A stretch of 64,000 nt of DNA. Source: Rubrobacter aplysinae. GTDB lineage: Bacteria; Actinomycetota; Rubrobacteria; Rubrobacterales; Rubrobacteraceae. Made by a program: the position numbers and the translations under genes. The notes below the pieces were generated by a model. It searched no databases, was not told where the DNA came from, and saw nothing but the letters and a program-made list of their open reading frames with translations. Shown here one piece after another: positions 31,877 to 40,977 of the stretch. Within the stretch, counting starts at the first letter, position 1; each line of letters opens with the position of its first letter. Where the stretch lies: NCBI RefSeq assembly GCF_001029505.1, contig NZ_LEKH01000002.1, positions 1-64,000 of the forward strand, in the 5' to 3' direction.

Positions 31877-33649
31877 CTACTCCAGGACGACCAGGGGCTC
31901 ACCCGAGCCCACGGTCTGCCCGGCGGCGACGTTGACCGCGGAGACCGTACCGCCGCGGCCCGCCCGGACCTCGGACTCCATCTTCATCGCCTCCAGCACG
32001 CATACGGGATCGTCGGCTGAGACCTCCTGCCCCTCCTCGACCAGCACACGCAGGATCGTGCCCTGCATCGGAGCCGTGACGGCCCCTTCCGAGGTGGCGA
32101 TGGAACGACCCGACCCGCCCGAGCCCCGGCGCCTGGGCGGCCCGGCGCCGGCCCCCGCCCCGTTACCCGCCGGAGCGCCGAAGTCGTCTGGGTTATCGGC
32201 GTAGAGCTTCACCTTGAAGAGTCGGCCGTTCACCTCGGCGTCTACCTCGCGCACGCTCTTTTCGTCTTTATCCGGGGAGGCGGCAGAGTCAGGCGCTGGC
32301 TCCATGGAGAGGTGCTCCATCCTCTCCTCGACGTAGCGGGTGGTGTACTCGCCCGAGACGAAGACCTCGTCGTCCAGCAACGCCGTGAAGAACGGCAGAG
32401 TGGTCGAGATCCCCTCCACCCGGAACTCGGCTATAGCCCGCCGCAGACGACCCAGAGCGCCTTTTCTATCCGCGCCGCGCACGATCAGCTTCGCGAACAG
32501 CGGATCGTAGGACTCCGATACCTCGCCGGGACCGCGCAGCGAGGAGTCAACCCGGATACCCGGCCCCGACGGTTCCTCGTACACGCTCACCGGACCGGGG
32601 CTCGGGATGAATCCCGCCGCCGCGTCCTCGGCGTTGAGCCGCACCTCGATGGCGTGACCCCGGTGCACCACGTCCTCCTGCGCGAATGGCAAGGGCTCAC
32701 CGGCGGCTATTCGCAGGCCGGTCTCGACGATGTCCACCCCGGTAACCTCCTCGGTCACGGGATGCTCGACCTGAACCCGGGTGTTCATCTCCAGGAAGTA
32801 GAACTCCTCATCCTGCAAGAGAAACTCGACCGTACCGAGCGAGTCGTAGTCGACGGCTTCCGCCGCGCCGACCGCCGCTTTGCCCATCTTCTCTCGCATC
32901 TCGGGCGTGAGCGCCGGTGAGGGACACTCCTCCAGGAGCTTCTGGTGGCGGCGCTGGATGGAGCAGTCGCGCTCGCCGAGGTGGACGGCGTTGCCGTGCT
33001 TGTCGCGCAAGACCTGGATCTCGATGTGCCTCGGCGCGGGCAGGTATCGCTCGATGTACACCGCGCCATCGCCGAAATACGCCTCACCCTCCCGGCTCGC
33101 CCGCTCGAACGCGATCTCGGCCTCGGAGGAGTCGTTCGCCACGGCGAATCCCTTGCCTCCACCACCCGCGCTGGCCTTGACCGCCACCGGGTAGCCGTGC
33201 TCCTCGCCGAACGCGATGACCTCCTTGGAGGACTCCGCGGGATCTGCGGTGCCGGGTATGGTAGGGACCCCGGCGGCGGACATTATGCGCCGGGACTCAA
33301 CCTTCGAGCCCATCGAGTCTATCGCCTCCGGGTGAGGGCCGACCCAGGTCATCCCCGCCTCGGATACCGCCCGCGCAAAGGGCGCGCTCTCGGCCAGGAA
33401 TCCGTAGCCCGGATGCACCGCCTCCGCACCGCTCCGCGATGCCACTTCTAAAAGCTTGTCTATATTCAGGTAGCTCTCGGCAGCCGGTGTCGGGCCGACG
33501 TGGTACGCCTCGTCGGCCAACACGGTATGAAGGGCCTCACGGTCGGAGTCGGAGTACACGGCGACGCTGGCGACGCCCATCTCGCGCAGGGCGCGGATGA
33601 TGCGGACCGCGATCTCACCCCGGTTTGCGACCAGAACCTTAGAAAACAT
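31877..33649 (-). CDS. Acyl-CoA carboxylase alpha subunit (biotin carboxylase + BCCP)
   Basis: A 590-residue fused subunit. Biotin carboxylase domain from FSKVLVANRGEIAVRI, ATP-grasp with KASAGGGGKGF and MNTRVQVEHPVTEE, then a less conserved linker and a C-terminal biotinyl domain with VLEAMKMES, whose lysine carries biotin. It carboxylates biotin with ATP and bicarbonate; the beta subunit transfers CO2 to acetyl- or propionyl-CoA. Such fused alpha chains with separate beta and epsilon chains are typical of actinobacterial acyl-CoA carboxylases. Substrate choice depends on the beta chain. Confidence 0.95.
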   Translation of the reverse strand: MFSKVLVANRGEIAVRIIRALREMGVASVAVYSDSDREALHTVLADEAYHVGPTPAAESYLNIDKLLEVASRSGAEAVHPGYGFLAESAPFARAVSEAGMTWVGPHPEAIDSMGSKVESRRIMSAAGVPTIPGTADPAESSKEVIAFGEEHGYPVAVKASAGGGGKGFAVANDSSEAEIAFERASREGEAYFGDGAVYIERYLPAPRHIEIQVLRDKHGNAVHLGERDCSIQRRHQKLLEECPSPALTPEMREKMGKAAVGAAEAVDYDSLGTVEFLLQDEEFYFLEMNTRVQVEHPVTEEVTGVDIVETGLRIAAGEPLPFAQEDVVHRGHAIEVRLNAEDAAAGFIPSPGPVSVYEEPSGPGIRVDSSLRGPGEVSESYDPLFAKLIVRGADRKGALGRLRRAIAEFRVEGISTTLPFFTALLDDEVFVSGEYTTRYVEERMEHLSMEPAPDSAASPDKDEKSVREVDAEVNGRLFKVKLYADNPDDFGAPAGNGAGAGAGPPRRRGSGGSGRSIATSEGAVTAPMQGTILRVLVEEGQEVSADDPVCVLEAMKMESEVRAGRGGTVSAVNVAAGQTVGSGEPLVVLE

Positions 33650-33689
33650 CGCTTACCGCCTCCGCCCGTATTATAGCCGCTCCGACCAA

Positions 33690-33917
33690 CTACAACGCCC
33701 TCCCCCAGTTAGCCGTGTCAAGGAGGGGCCACAGCGACCCCTCGATCCGCATATCTCCCGGCAGCGGACGACCCAACCGGCCCGCCACCTCCCACCGGCT
33801 GCGCCTCGTCTGCTCCGGCGCACCTAACGCTCCTCCTCCGCCTCTCAGCGACTCGATGGCCGCCACTATGGCGACGGCCTCCTCGGGCGTGGGCGCGGGC
33901 TCTATCTCGGGTCTCAA
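33690..33917 (-). CDS. Acyl-CoA carboxylase epsilon-like subunit
   Basis: A 75-residue protein from TTG 33917, six bases after the beta-subunit stop. It begins MRPEIEPAPTPEEAVAIVAA, has a Gly-rich centre and then SRWEVAGRLGRP, matching the layout of actinobacterial epsilon chains (a helix of the EExxAIxAAL type and a later SxWxxxGR motif). Epsilon chains raise activity or stabilise the alpha-beta complex. The assignment rests on this pattern and on the position between beta and alpha genes. Confidence 0.7.
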   Translation of the reverse strand: MRPEIEPAPTPEEAVAIVAAIESLRGGGGALGAPEQTRRSRWEVAGRLGRPLPGDMRIEGSLWPLLDTANWGRAL

Positions 33918-33923
33918 TAGTAC

Positions 33924-35498
33924 CTAGAGCGGGATGTTTCCGTGCTTGCGCGACGGACGCTCGGGGCGCTTGGTGCGGATCATCTGCAGCGCCGCTATGA
34001 GGTAGGGCCGCGTCTCGCGCGGGTCTATAACGTCGTCGAGGTAGCCCATCTCGGCGGCGACCATCGGGTTGTTGAACCGCTCCTCGTAGTCCTGTATGAG
34101 CCGCTCTCGCTCGGCATCGGGATCCTCTGCCTCGGCTATCTGGCGCCGGAAGATGATCCCGACCGCAGCACTAGCTCCCATCACCGCGATCTCACCCGTC
34201 GGCCACGCCACGTTCACGTCGGCCCCGATGTGCTTGGAGCACATCACGTCGTACGCCCCGCCGTACGCCTTGCGTGTGATGACCGTGACCTTCGGCACCG
34301 TAGCCTCGGAGTAGGCGTAGAGTAGCTTCGCGCCGTGGCGGATGATGCCGCCCCACTCCTGATCCGTACCCGGCATGAAGCCCGGCACGTCCACGAAGGT
34401 TATGAGCGGGATGTTGAACGCGTCGCAGAACCTCACGAACCTAGCCGCCTTCACGCTGGCGTCTATGTCCAGCGTCCCGGCGAGCACCATCGGCTGATTC
34501 CCGACCACCCCTACGGCGTGACCGTCAAGCCGCGCGAACCCCACGACGATATTCTGGGCGTGGCCCTCGGCAACCTCGTAGAAGTCGCCGTCGTCCACCG
34601 TGAGCTCGATGGCGGTGCGGATGTCGTAGGGCTTCTGGGCCGAGTCCGGCACCAGCTCCGCGAGCCCTTCTTCGCGGCGCTCGGGGTCGTCTGATGGGAT
34701 ATAGTACGGCGCGCCTTCGAGGTTGTTCTCGGGCAGGAAAGACATCAGGTAACGCACGTCTTCCAGGCAGGTCTCCTCGTCGGGCGAGGCGAAGTGGGCG
34801 ACGCCAGACTCTGTGTTGTGGGTCGTGGCTCCTCCGAGCTCTTCCTGCGTCACGTCCTCACCGGTGACGCTCTTTATTACGTCCGGTCCCGTGATGAACA
34901 TGTGGCTGGTCTCCTCGACCATATAGATGAAGTCCGTCATCGCCGGGGAGTAGACCGCGCCGCCGGCGCACGGCCCCATGACCACGCTTATTTGCGGTAT
35001 CACACCCGAGGCCTGCACGTTGCGGTGGAAGATGTCGGCGTAGCCGGCGAGCGAGACGACACCCTCCTGGATGCGAGCGCCGCCGGAGTCGTTGATCCCG
35101 ACGACCGGGCATCCGGTGGAGATCGCGAGGTCCATCACCTTGCAGATTTTTTGCGCGTAGATCTCACCCAACGAGCCGCCGAAAACCGTAAAGTCCTGAC
35201 TAAACACGCAGACCTTGCGACCATCGATCTCGCCGTACCCGGTAACCACCCCGTCTCCGAGCGGCCGGTTCTCCTCCAAGCCGAAGTTGTACGAACGATG
35301 CACCCGGTAGCGGTCGAGCTCTACGAACGTGCCCTCGTCTAGCAGAAGCTCGATGCGCTCGCGGGCGGTGAGCTTACCCTTCTCGTGCTGGCGTTCGACC
35401 GCCTTCCCGGAGGATGGATGCGCCGCGGTCTCCCGGAGGCTCTCCAGACCCTCGATCTTTCCTGCCGTAGTGCCTTCCCCTAGTCTCTCATTCTGCAT
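33924..35498 (-). CDS. Acyl-CoA (propionyl-CoA type) carboxylase beta subunit
   Basis: A 524-residue carboxyltransferase. Two crotonase-like domains: the N-terminal one with [17 protein letters not shown] and [19 protein letters not shown], the C-terminal one with [20 protein letters not shown] and [13 protein letters not shown]. The length and motifs fit the PccB/AccD5 group, which uses propionyl- or acetyl-CoA. I use ATG 35498 (MQNERLGEG). It heads the operon beta-epsilon-alpha on the minus strand and is divergent from the small gene at 35615. Confidence 0.95.
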   Translation of the reverse strand: MQNERLGEGTTAGKIEGLESLRETAAHPSSGKAVERQHEKGKLTARERIELLLDEGTFVELDRYRVHRSYNFGLEENRPLGDGVVTGYGEIDGRKVCVFSQDFTVFGGSLGEIYAQKICKVMDLAISTGCPVVGINDSGGARIQEGVVSLAGYADIFHRNVQASGVIPQISVVMGPCAGGAVYSPAMTDFIYMVEETSHMFITGPDVIKSVTGEDVTQEELGGATTHNTESGVAHFASPDEETCLEDVRYLMSFLPENNLEGAPYYIPSDDPERREEGLAELVPDSAQKPYDIRTAIELTVDDGDFYEVAEGHAQNIVVGFARLDGHAVGVVGNQPMVLAGTLDIDASVKAARFVRFCDAFNIPLITFVDVPGFMPGTDQEWGGIIRHGAKLLYAYSEATVPKVTVITRKAYGGAYDVMCSKHIGADVNVAWPTGEIAVMGASAAVGIIFRRQIAEAEDPDAERERLIQDYEERFNNPMVAAEMGYLDDVIDPRETRPYLIAALQMIRTKRPERPSRKHGNIPL

Positions 35499-35614
35499 GG
35501 TCCAGAATTCTAGCACTGTGCGGGGCTGGTTTTATACGGGTGGTAGTCTCAAACGGCTCACGGCCGGATACACTCGGGTAGACGTTCGGGAAGTAGTATC
35601 AATGAGGAGAGTAG

Positions 35615-35935
35615 ATGGATAAGCAACAAAAAACCTGGGCCAGCGAGGAAGCTCTAAAAAATCTGGAGAGCCTGACCCGGCTGGACTGGGACCGGGACGA
35701 GCTACCTGATGGCGTCCGGGAGTTACTGGAGACGTACGAGGCGGCGATACCGCAGTTGGTCACCGAGATCCGGAGCCTGCGCATGGATCTGCTGGACAAG
35801 CTCCGCGAGGAGCGGCGCGGAAAACGGGGCCATCAGCCAGAGGGAGAGGAGCCGGAGAGCGAGGGCTCCGGCTCCTCGGACGGCTATGAGGATCTAGCAG
35901 ATTTCGCCCGGCGGCTGGGGCTGGAGCAGCGGTAG
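35615..35935 (+). CDS. Small acidic helical protein, unknown
   Basis: A 106-residue protein, ATG preceded by GAGGAG at 5 bases. Residues 1-70 look like two or three amphipathic helices (ALKNLESLTRLDWDRDELP, RELLETYEAAIPQLVTEIR), then a Glu/Ser/Gly-rich disordered stretch and a final short helix (DLADFARRLGLEQR). No family is recognised. It is divergent from the carboxylase operon. Confidence 0.65.
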   Translation: MDKQQKTWASEEALKNLESLTRLDWDRDELPDGVRELLETYEAAIPQLVTEIRSLRMDLLDKLREERRGKRGHQPEGEEPESEGSGSSDGYEDLADFARRLGLEQR

Positions 35936-35999
35936 TGGCGAGGTAGTGGCGGACCGCCGCCCCGCTGCCTCCTGACCCAGGGCCCGTCTGGGCTCACGG

Positions 36000-36260
36000 A
36001 GGCAACCACGGCATTAGCGAGGCGACGATTACCATAGACCTTTAATTTCTCTGGCTCCCCGCGGTGGTGCTCCGGGAACTCGTCCCGCGGTGACGGAGCG
36101 TGGCCGAACCACCTGCGCAAGGCGATGCTCGAGTCAAGCTCCTTCCTCCACTCGGATAGGCCGGCCTCCTGTTTTGGTACGCCCCTCGCCTCCGACAAGC
36201 AGGATGCGTCCACCGCCCGAGCCCCGGTCCTCTTCGTGGATGCGCCCGGTGCTTACCTGG
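36000..36260 (-). pseudogene. DUF488-family gene remnant
   Basis: Pieces of a DUF488 protein are readable: RGVPKQEAGLSEWRKEL followed by SSIALRRWFGHAP and DEFPEHH (36064-36186), with an N-terminal-like piece EDRGSGGGRILL just upstream in another frame and a C-terminal-like VYGNRRLANAVV just downstream. Intact DUF488 proteins have about 120 residues with a longer stretch between these parts. Start, frame and middle are all lost, so it is not functional. Confidence 0.6.
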
Positions 36261-36284
36261 TTATTCGCCGTCTTCTCTATCATC

Positions 36285-36709
36285 TTACGAGCGCTTGTAG
36301 GTGAGCACCCGGCCCCACAGGCTCTTGGTGCCCTGATGCCGCGTCTCGGGGCCTCTAGCTCGATGATCCGGGAGTGGTCCACGAAGAGGCTCACCTCCGG
36401 GCCGTAGTTCTTTACGTACCACTCAAAGACCTCGGGGTCCGCGGCCTCGAACATTACTTTCTTGAGGCCCAGGGAGTTTATGACCTCGGCCGGCACGTCC
36501 GTGCGCCAGTTCTGTACGCTCTCGGTTATCTCCTTTAGCGCATCCTCCGGCATCAGGGTGAAAGCCCCGCCGGCGAACTTCAGAGAGTCCACGTAAGGAC
36601 CCATCGTCTCCAGCACGTCGGACAGGTAACGCTTGCCCACGACCGAGTAGTACGGGCCCCGGATCTCGGTGAGCCCGTGCTGACGGAGCTTCTCTTCACG
36701 CTCGTTCAT
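36285..36709 (-). pseudogene. comA: Phosphosulfolactate synthase (ComA family) pseudogene
   Basis: The N-terminal end (GLTEIRGPYYSVVGKRYLSD, VDSLKFAGGAFTLMP) and the C-terminal part (WRTDVPAEVINSLGLKKVMF, WYVKNYGPEVSLFVDHSRI) are well kept, but about 110 residues of the barrel are missing between KEI and TESVQNW. Near the end, one base is missing at about 36324, so the expected tail (GTKSLWGRVLTYKR) is only found in another frame, ending at TAA 36285-36287. The family joins phosphoenolpyruvate and sulfite. The gene is dead by both deletion and frameshift. Confidence 0.8.
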
Positions 36710-36851
36710 CCGCAAGAACCTGAAAGCCGTCTCGCTCGTCTCGTTAGCATTGGTTGAATTAGCTGGAGTGGGTTACGGGTGGTCTTCGAGCTGTACAGTT
36801 TGGAAGAATGTCTGGAGCAGGCGGAGCCAGCTTGTTGGTAGTCTTCTGTAC

Positions 36852-37466
36852 ATGACGCTTTATCTGCTGGATCTGTTCGGGGTGGCCGTTTTCGCGGTGA
36901 GCGGCGCGCTGAGAGCCGGACAGAAGCAGATGGATCTCTTCGGCGTGCTGGTGATCGCGGTAATCACGGCGATCGGTGGCGGCACGGTGCGGGACGTCTT
37001 GCTGGGGAAACAGCCGATCTTCTGGATCTCCGACGTCACTTATCTGTCGGTAATACTCTTGGCTGCAGTGATTACCGTGGCGTACGGCCATTTCAGAGAA
37101 CCGCCTCGCGGCGCACTCCTCACGGCCGACGCCTTCGGGCTGGCGGTCTTCACGGTGATAGGGGCACAGGCCGCGGCGCAGGCCGCGGTACCCGTACCGA
37201 TAGTCGTCATCATGGGGACCATCACGGGCGTGGTTGGCGGGGTCATGCGCGACGTGCTGTGCGCGGAGGTGCCGCTGATCCTACGGCGCGAGATCTACGC
37301 CACCGCCTCCATAGCCGGCGGCGTAGTCTACATTCTCCTGATCCAGCTGTTCCCCGGAAATCCCGGCGCCACGATTATCCCCGTGGCCATAGTCTTTATA
37401 CTGCGGCTCGTCGCCATCCGGTTCGACGTCCACATACCATCGTTTTCTCCGAGGCGCGGGAAATAA
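36852..37466 (+). CDS. UPF0126 / TRIC-like membrane protein
   Basis: A 204-residue protein with seven hydrophobic segments and the double glycine-rich signature of the YicG/UPF0126 family, each repeat with GGGTVRDVLLG and GGVMRDVLC. Bacterial members are related to TRIC-type monovalent cation channels; some have been linked to glycine transport. ATG 36852 begins the first helix (MTLYLLDLFGVAVFAVSGAL); an earlier in-frame start would add a polar, unconserved leader. Confidence 0.9.
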   Translation: MTLYLLDLFGVAVFAVSGALRAGQKQMDLFGVLVIAVITAIGGGTVRDVLLGKQPIFWISDVTYLSVILLAAVITVAYGHFREPPRGALLTADAFGLAVFTVIGAQAAAQAAVPVPIVVIMGTITGVVGGVMRDVLCAEVPLILRREIYATASIAGGVVYILLIQLFPGNPGATIIPVAIVFILRLVAIRFDVHIPSFSPRRGK

Positions 37467-37548
37467 CCGCCGATGCTGCCGACGAAGTTGACGTTGCAGG
37501 TTAACGCTGTAGTTTGAAACGCCCGACGACGGAGCGAGCCTTCCTCAC

Positions 37549-38663
37549 TCAGGCACCGTCTGGGTTCCGGGACGACGCTTCCTCCAGGGCGGAGAGGGCC
37601 TGAGCCTGGTTCATGCCGGTGCTACGGAGCAGGTCCACGGCCGCCGAGCGGACCTGGCCCACGAGGATGCTGACGGCGAGGTCGTGACGGCCTTCGAGAG
37701 CCTTCGTCGCACCCCGCGCCGCCTCCAACGCGAACCGCTGCGCCTCCTCCGCCCCTCCCGGTCCTCCAGGTAATCGGCCAGCGCCCGCACCGCCCGCGAG
37801 AGGTCCAGGATGGCCTCTGGCATCGAAGACGGGACCGGAGCCCCGCGCCTTATGGCGTTGGCAGCACCGCGGGCCAGGACCCGGGTGTTGATCACGGCCA
37901 GCTCTATCCTTATGCTCGCGCCGGCGTAGAGTTCCAGGTGCTTTATGGACCTGCGCCGGGTCGGAGAGAGACGGGAGATCTCGTAGCCGTCAGAGAGCGC
38001 CTCGTCGAAGTCTCTCACCCGGTGGTCGAGCTTCCGGGCTTTTTTCAGGGCTGCCTCGGAATGATCCAAGTCCTCCTCTTCGAGAGCCTCGGCTATCTCT
38101 TCGAGTACGGCGACCAGTTTCCGAAAGATAGGCTCGGCGGCCTTCTCGACCAATCGCACCGGGTTCATGGGAAAAAGATAGCTTACCGCCAGGGCAACCC
38201 CGCCGCCCACCAGGGCGTTGAAGAAGCGGTCGGGGGTAAAGCCCGAGTCCGGAGGTAGCAGGGCGATCACCAGTATCGCCGAGATCGCAGCCTGGTTTAC
38301 CAGCAGGCTCCTCCCACCGAAGAATACGGCGGCCACCATGGCAAGCGCGGCCACGACTCCTAGCTGAACCGCGCCAACGCCGATAATCCGCGCGATGACA
38401 TCGGCTATCGCGAGCCCCAAAGCGACACCGATAGCCACCTCGACCGCGCGTCTACCCCGCTGGCCGGGGGCCAACCCGATCGTGACGACAGTCGCTATGG
38501 GAGCGAAGAAGGGCTGCGCGTTGCCCAGCACCACGGCTGCGAGAAAGTAGGAGAGGCTCGCGGCAACCGAGGTCTGGAGTATGGGCCAGAGGTTGGCCGC
38601 GAGCCGCCCGGTCCCCGAGGAAAGATACCGGCCCACCTCCGGTAGCGGGTCCGTGGCCCTCAT
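37549..38663 (-). CDS. FUSC-type (aromatic acid exporter-like) membrane protein, frameshifted near 3' end
   Basis: Residues 1-165 hold about five hydrophobic segments (SLSYFLAAVVLG, FFAPIATVVTIGLAPGQRG, VVAALAMVAAVFFGG); the rest is a cytosolic helical domain. Uninterrupted reading ends at 37611 with an Arg-rich tail that is plainly out of frame. Shifting by one base in the CCCC run at 37752-37755 restores a regular helical C-terminus (ALEAARGATKALEG, VRSAAVDLLRSTGMNQ) ending at TGA 37549-37551. Either a real one-base deletion or a sequencing error in a homopolymer. Confidence 0.75.
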
Positions 38664-38756
38664 GATCCCGCCTCCCCCCTTCCGCGCTACCTAACCTTCC
38701 AGTTCAATAATATCATTTATATCATCTTCGTCGCCGCATCCAGAATACCGCGCTTT

Positions 38757-40031
38757 TCAGCGGAGGGGGTGGAACGGGGTGAGCTCGGCGGGGGTGCGGC
38801 CGGTGGTGATCGTCTCGGCCATCAGCTCTCCGGTGAGCGGTCCCAGGACTATGCCCCACATACCGTGTCCGCCCGCGACGAACACCCGCGACGAGTTGGT
38901 CGGGCCTATGAGCGGCAAGCCGTCGGAGGTGCAGGGCCGGGACCCCACCCACTCGTCCGTGCGCTGCTCGAAGTCCACGCCACGTAGCAGGGGCCGGAGG
39001 GTTTCGATGATCGCGTTTACGCGGCGCGGGTCGAGCGACTCCTCCGGCGCCCGGAACTCCATCATGCCCGCCACCCGCAGCCGGTCCCCGAGAGGCGTGC
39101 AGGTCGTACGCTGGGCCGAGAAGTACAGAGGACCGGAGGGCATGCCGGCGCCCAGGCTCTCGGCAGGTACGCTGAAGCTGTAGCCTCGTCCGGCCTGCAC
39201 GACGGACCTGACCCCGAACTTGCGGGCGAGCGGGTTCAGCCACGCACCGTTGGCCAGCACCACGGCGTCGTACTTTCGCGTCTCTTGCGTCTCACCGTCC
39301 GAGGTTTGCACGGCAACCCCGGCGCCTTCTTCCCGGACCTCGTGCACGCCCACGCCTTCTTTGAGATCTGCGCCGCGGCCGCGGACGGCGTCGGCCAGGG
39401 CCTGCATGTAACGAACGGGGTCGATGAACCGCTGGCCTCGGACCCTGACCGCGGCCTTTACCTCATCCGAGAGCGCCGACTCTATCTCGCGGGCCTCGTC
39501 CCCGTTTAGCATCTCGTACTCCACATCCTGGCCGGCGGCCCGGACATGGTGCAGCTCTTGCGCCAGGGCTTTCTGGTCTTCCACCGACACGTGGCATCCC
39601 AGAAACGATTCCGCCTCGTGGACTTCCTCGGCAACCCCGCCCGTGGTGAGGGCGTCGAAGGCGTCCAGAGACCGGCGGTTTACGGCGGCGTAGGCACTCA
39701 TCGCCAGCCGCCACTTGCGGCTGGTGCAGTGCCGGGCAAACCCGAGAAGAAACCGCCAAAGACGCGGGTCCGCCCGGGGAGGGACATAAACCGGCGACGA
39801 TGAGTCCAGCATGGCCCGTAGGCCGTAGCGGAGCACCGAAGGCTCCGGCAGCGGGGTAGTCAGAGCGGGGGTAAGCCAGCCCGCATTACCCCAGGAGGAC
39901 CCGGCGGCGACGTGATCCCGCTCAAGAACCGTGACCTGCACGCCCCGCTCCTGCAGAAACCAGGCGGTGGCCAGCCCCGGCATCCCGGCTCCGATAACCG
40001 CGACGTGCTCAGGCCGCGCAGAAGCAGCCAT
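38757..40031 (-). CDS. dadA: D-amino-acid dehydrogenase (FAD-dependent)
   Basis: A 424-residue DAO-superfamily oxidoreductase. Dinucleotide-binding motif VIGAGMPGLATAWFL with ERD after the second strand; DadA-specific GSSWGNAGWLTPAL; GRGYSF in the middle; and the C-terminal GTSDGLPLIGPT-like and GGHGMWGIVLGPLTGELMAE flavin-binding end. DadA oxidises D-alanine and other D-amino acids to keto acids and passes electrons to the quinone pool. A GTG at 40034 directly before the ATG is an alternative start. Confidence 0.9.
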   Translation of the reverse strand: MAASARPEHVAVIGAGMPGLATAWFLQERGVQVTVLERDHVAAGSSWGNAGWLTPALTTPLPEPSVLRYGLRAMLDSSSPVYVPPRADPRLWRFLLGFARHCTSRKWRLAMSAYAAVNRRSLDAFDALTTGGVAEEVHEAESFLGCHVSVEDQKALAQELHHVRAAGQDVEYEMLNGDEAREIESALSDEVKAAVRVRGQRFIDPVRYMQALADAVRGRGADLKEGVGVHEVREEGAGVAVQTSDGETQETRKYDAVVLANGAWLNPLARKFGVRSVVQAGRGYSFSVPAESLGAGMPSGPLYFSAQRTTCTPLGDRLRVAGMMEFRAPEESLDPRRVNAIIETLRPLLRGVDFEQRTDEWVGSRPCTSDGLPLIGPTNSSRVFVAGGHGMWGIVLGPLTGELMAETITTGRTPAELTPFHPLR

Positions 40032-40171
40032 CACAGACTACCCTCAAAATCCCTAAAAGTGGTCCGCGCCACCGTGTCTTCTCCCGGCCGGCCGTTCATC
40101 CGCGCACCGGACGGAAGCCGCCAAACGCTTTTACACCAAAAAACCATGCGTCCTCCTACTTTGCACATAAG

Positions 40172-40513
40172 CTATTTACCGGGACTCCACATATTCCGGA
40201 CCCACAACGCCAGAAACCCAACACTCGCAACGAACAGTATGGTGTTGACCACCGCCGCGAACGAAAACGCCCCGCCGAGGAGGCCGAAGACGCCGCGCAG
40301 CGCACCGAGCGACAGCAACAACCCTAGGCCGGCTGCGGCATACAGCCCGTAGGAACGCCATCTCGGCTGCATCGACACCAGCCCGGCCAACGATAGCGGG
40401 ACCCCGATGAACGCCGGGATCAAAGCCGTCACACTCTGCCGACCCATGGCGAAGTAAGAGATCACCCCGGTCAAAACCAGGACTACGCCAAACCCTAACG
40501 TCAGCCGAGACAT
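40172..40513 (-). CDS. Small four-helix membrane protein, unknown
   Basis: A 113-residue protein from ATG 40513, with GGAGGAG 6-7 bases upstream. Four hydrophobic segments cover nearly the whole chain (GFGVVLVLTGVISYF, ALIPAFIGVPLSLAGLV, YAAAGLGLLLSLGAL, VVNTILFVASVGFLALWV). Small proteins of this shape are common in bacteria and usually unnamed. Confidence 0.75.
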   Translation of the reverse strand: MSRLTLGFGVVLVLTGVISYFAMGRQSVTALIPAFIGVPLSLAGLVSMQPRWRSYGLYAAAGLGLLLSLGALRGVFGLLGGAFSFAAVVNTILFVASVGFLALWVRNMWSPGK

Positions 40514-40899
40514 GGATCTCCTCCTACACTCCGGACTCACTGCCACAACTCCTGTAATCGCAGCCTCGATAATAACATACACACAGTATGAATTTTAAAG
40601 AGGAGCCCCGCGCGACGACGTAGGCGTCAAGGACGGTAGAGGGACATCACGAGCAAACTGCGGGTCGCGACGGAGCCAGCGTATCGGTGTGACAGCGGGG
40701 GCTGAGGTGTTACGCGGCAGGCAATCATGGCGAGAATGTACCGGAGTATTCGAGGCACGGGGTAGTGGCTGGGGCGTGCGGGCGGGTGCCCCGGACGATA
40801 CGTTGGGCGGGCTGATCCACGGCCTAGAGCACTACACGGAGACCGCCCCCCTACTGTCGTGAGGCTACCCTTTTCCCCGGAGCATTATGTACGGAAGTC
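40514..40899. other. Intergenic region with possible small gene or remnant
   Basis: On the plus strand a 51-codon frame from GTG 40707 to TGA 40862 has protein-like composition (CTGVFEARGSGWGVR, DDTLGGLIHGLEHYTETAP), but no family was recognised and no strong ribosome site is present. It is followed by a strong hairpin at 40900. The rest (40514-40700) shows nothing recognisable. Confidence 0.3.
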
Positions 40900-40949
40900 G
40901 AGAAAACTTCGTGGGAACGGCTTTCGGGCCGTTCCCACGAAGTTTTCTC
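40900..40949 (+). terminator. Very long perfect hairpin, terminator-like
   Basis: A 22-base left arm (40900-40921) and right arm (40928-40949) are perfectly complementary around a 6-base loop (TTTCGG). T-runs follow on the plus strand (GTTTTT and CTGTTTTT). On the minus strand it lies just after sucB but lacks a T-run there. It would terminate plus-strand transcription from the small frame at 40707, and could also stabilise the 3' end of the sucA-sucB message. Confidence 0.75.
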
Positions 40950-40977
40950 TATGTTTTTGCTCTGTTTTTCTCTGGGA

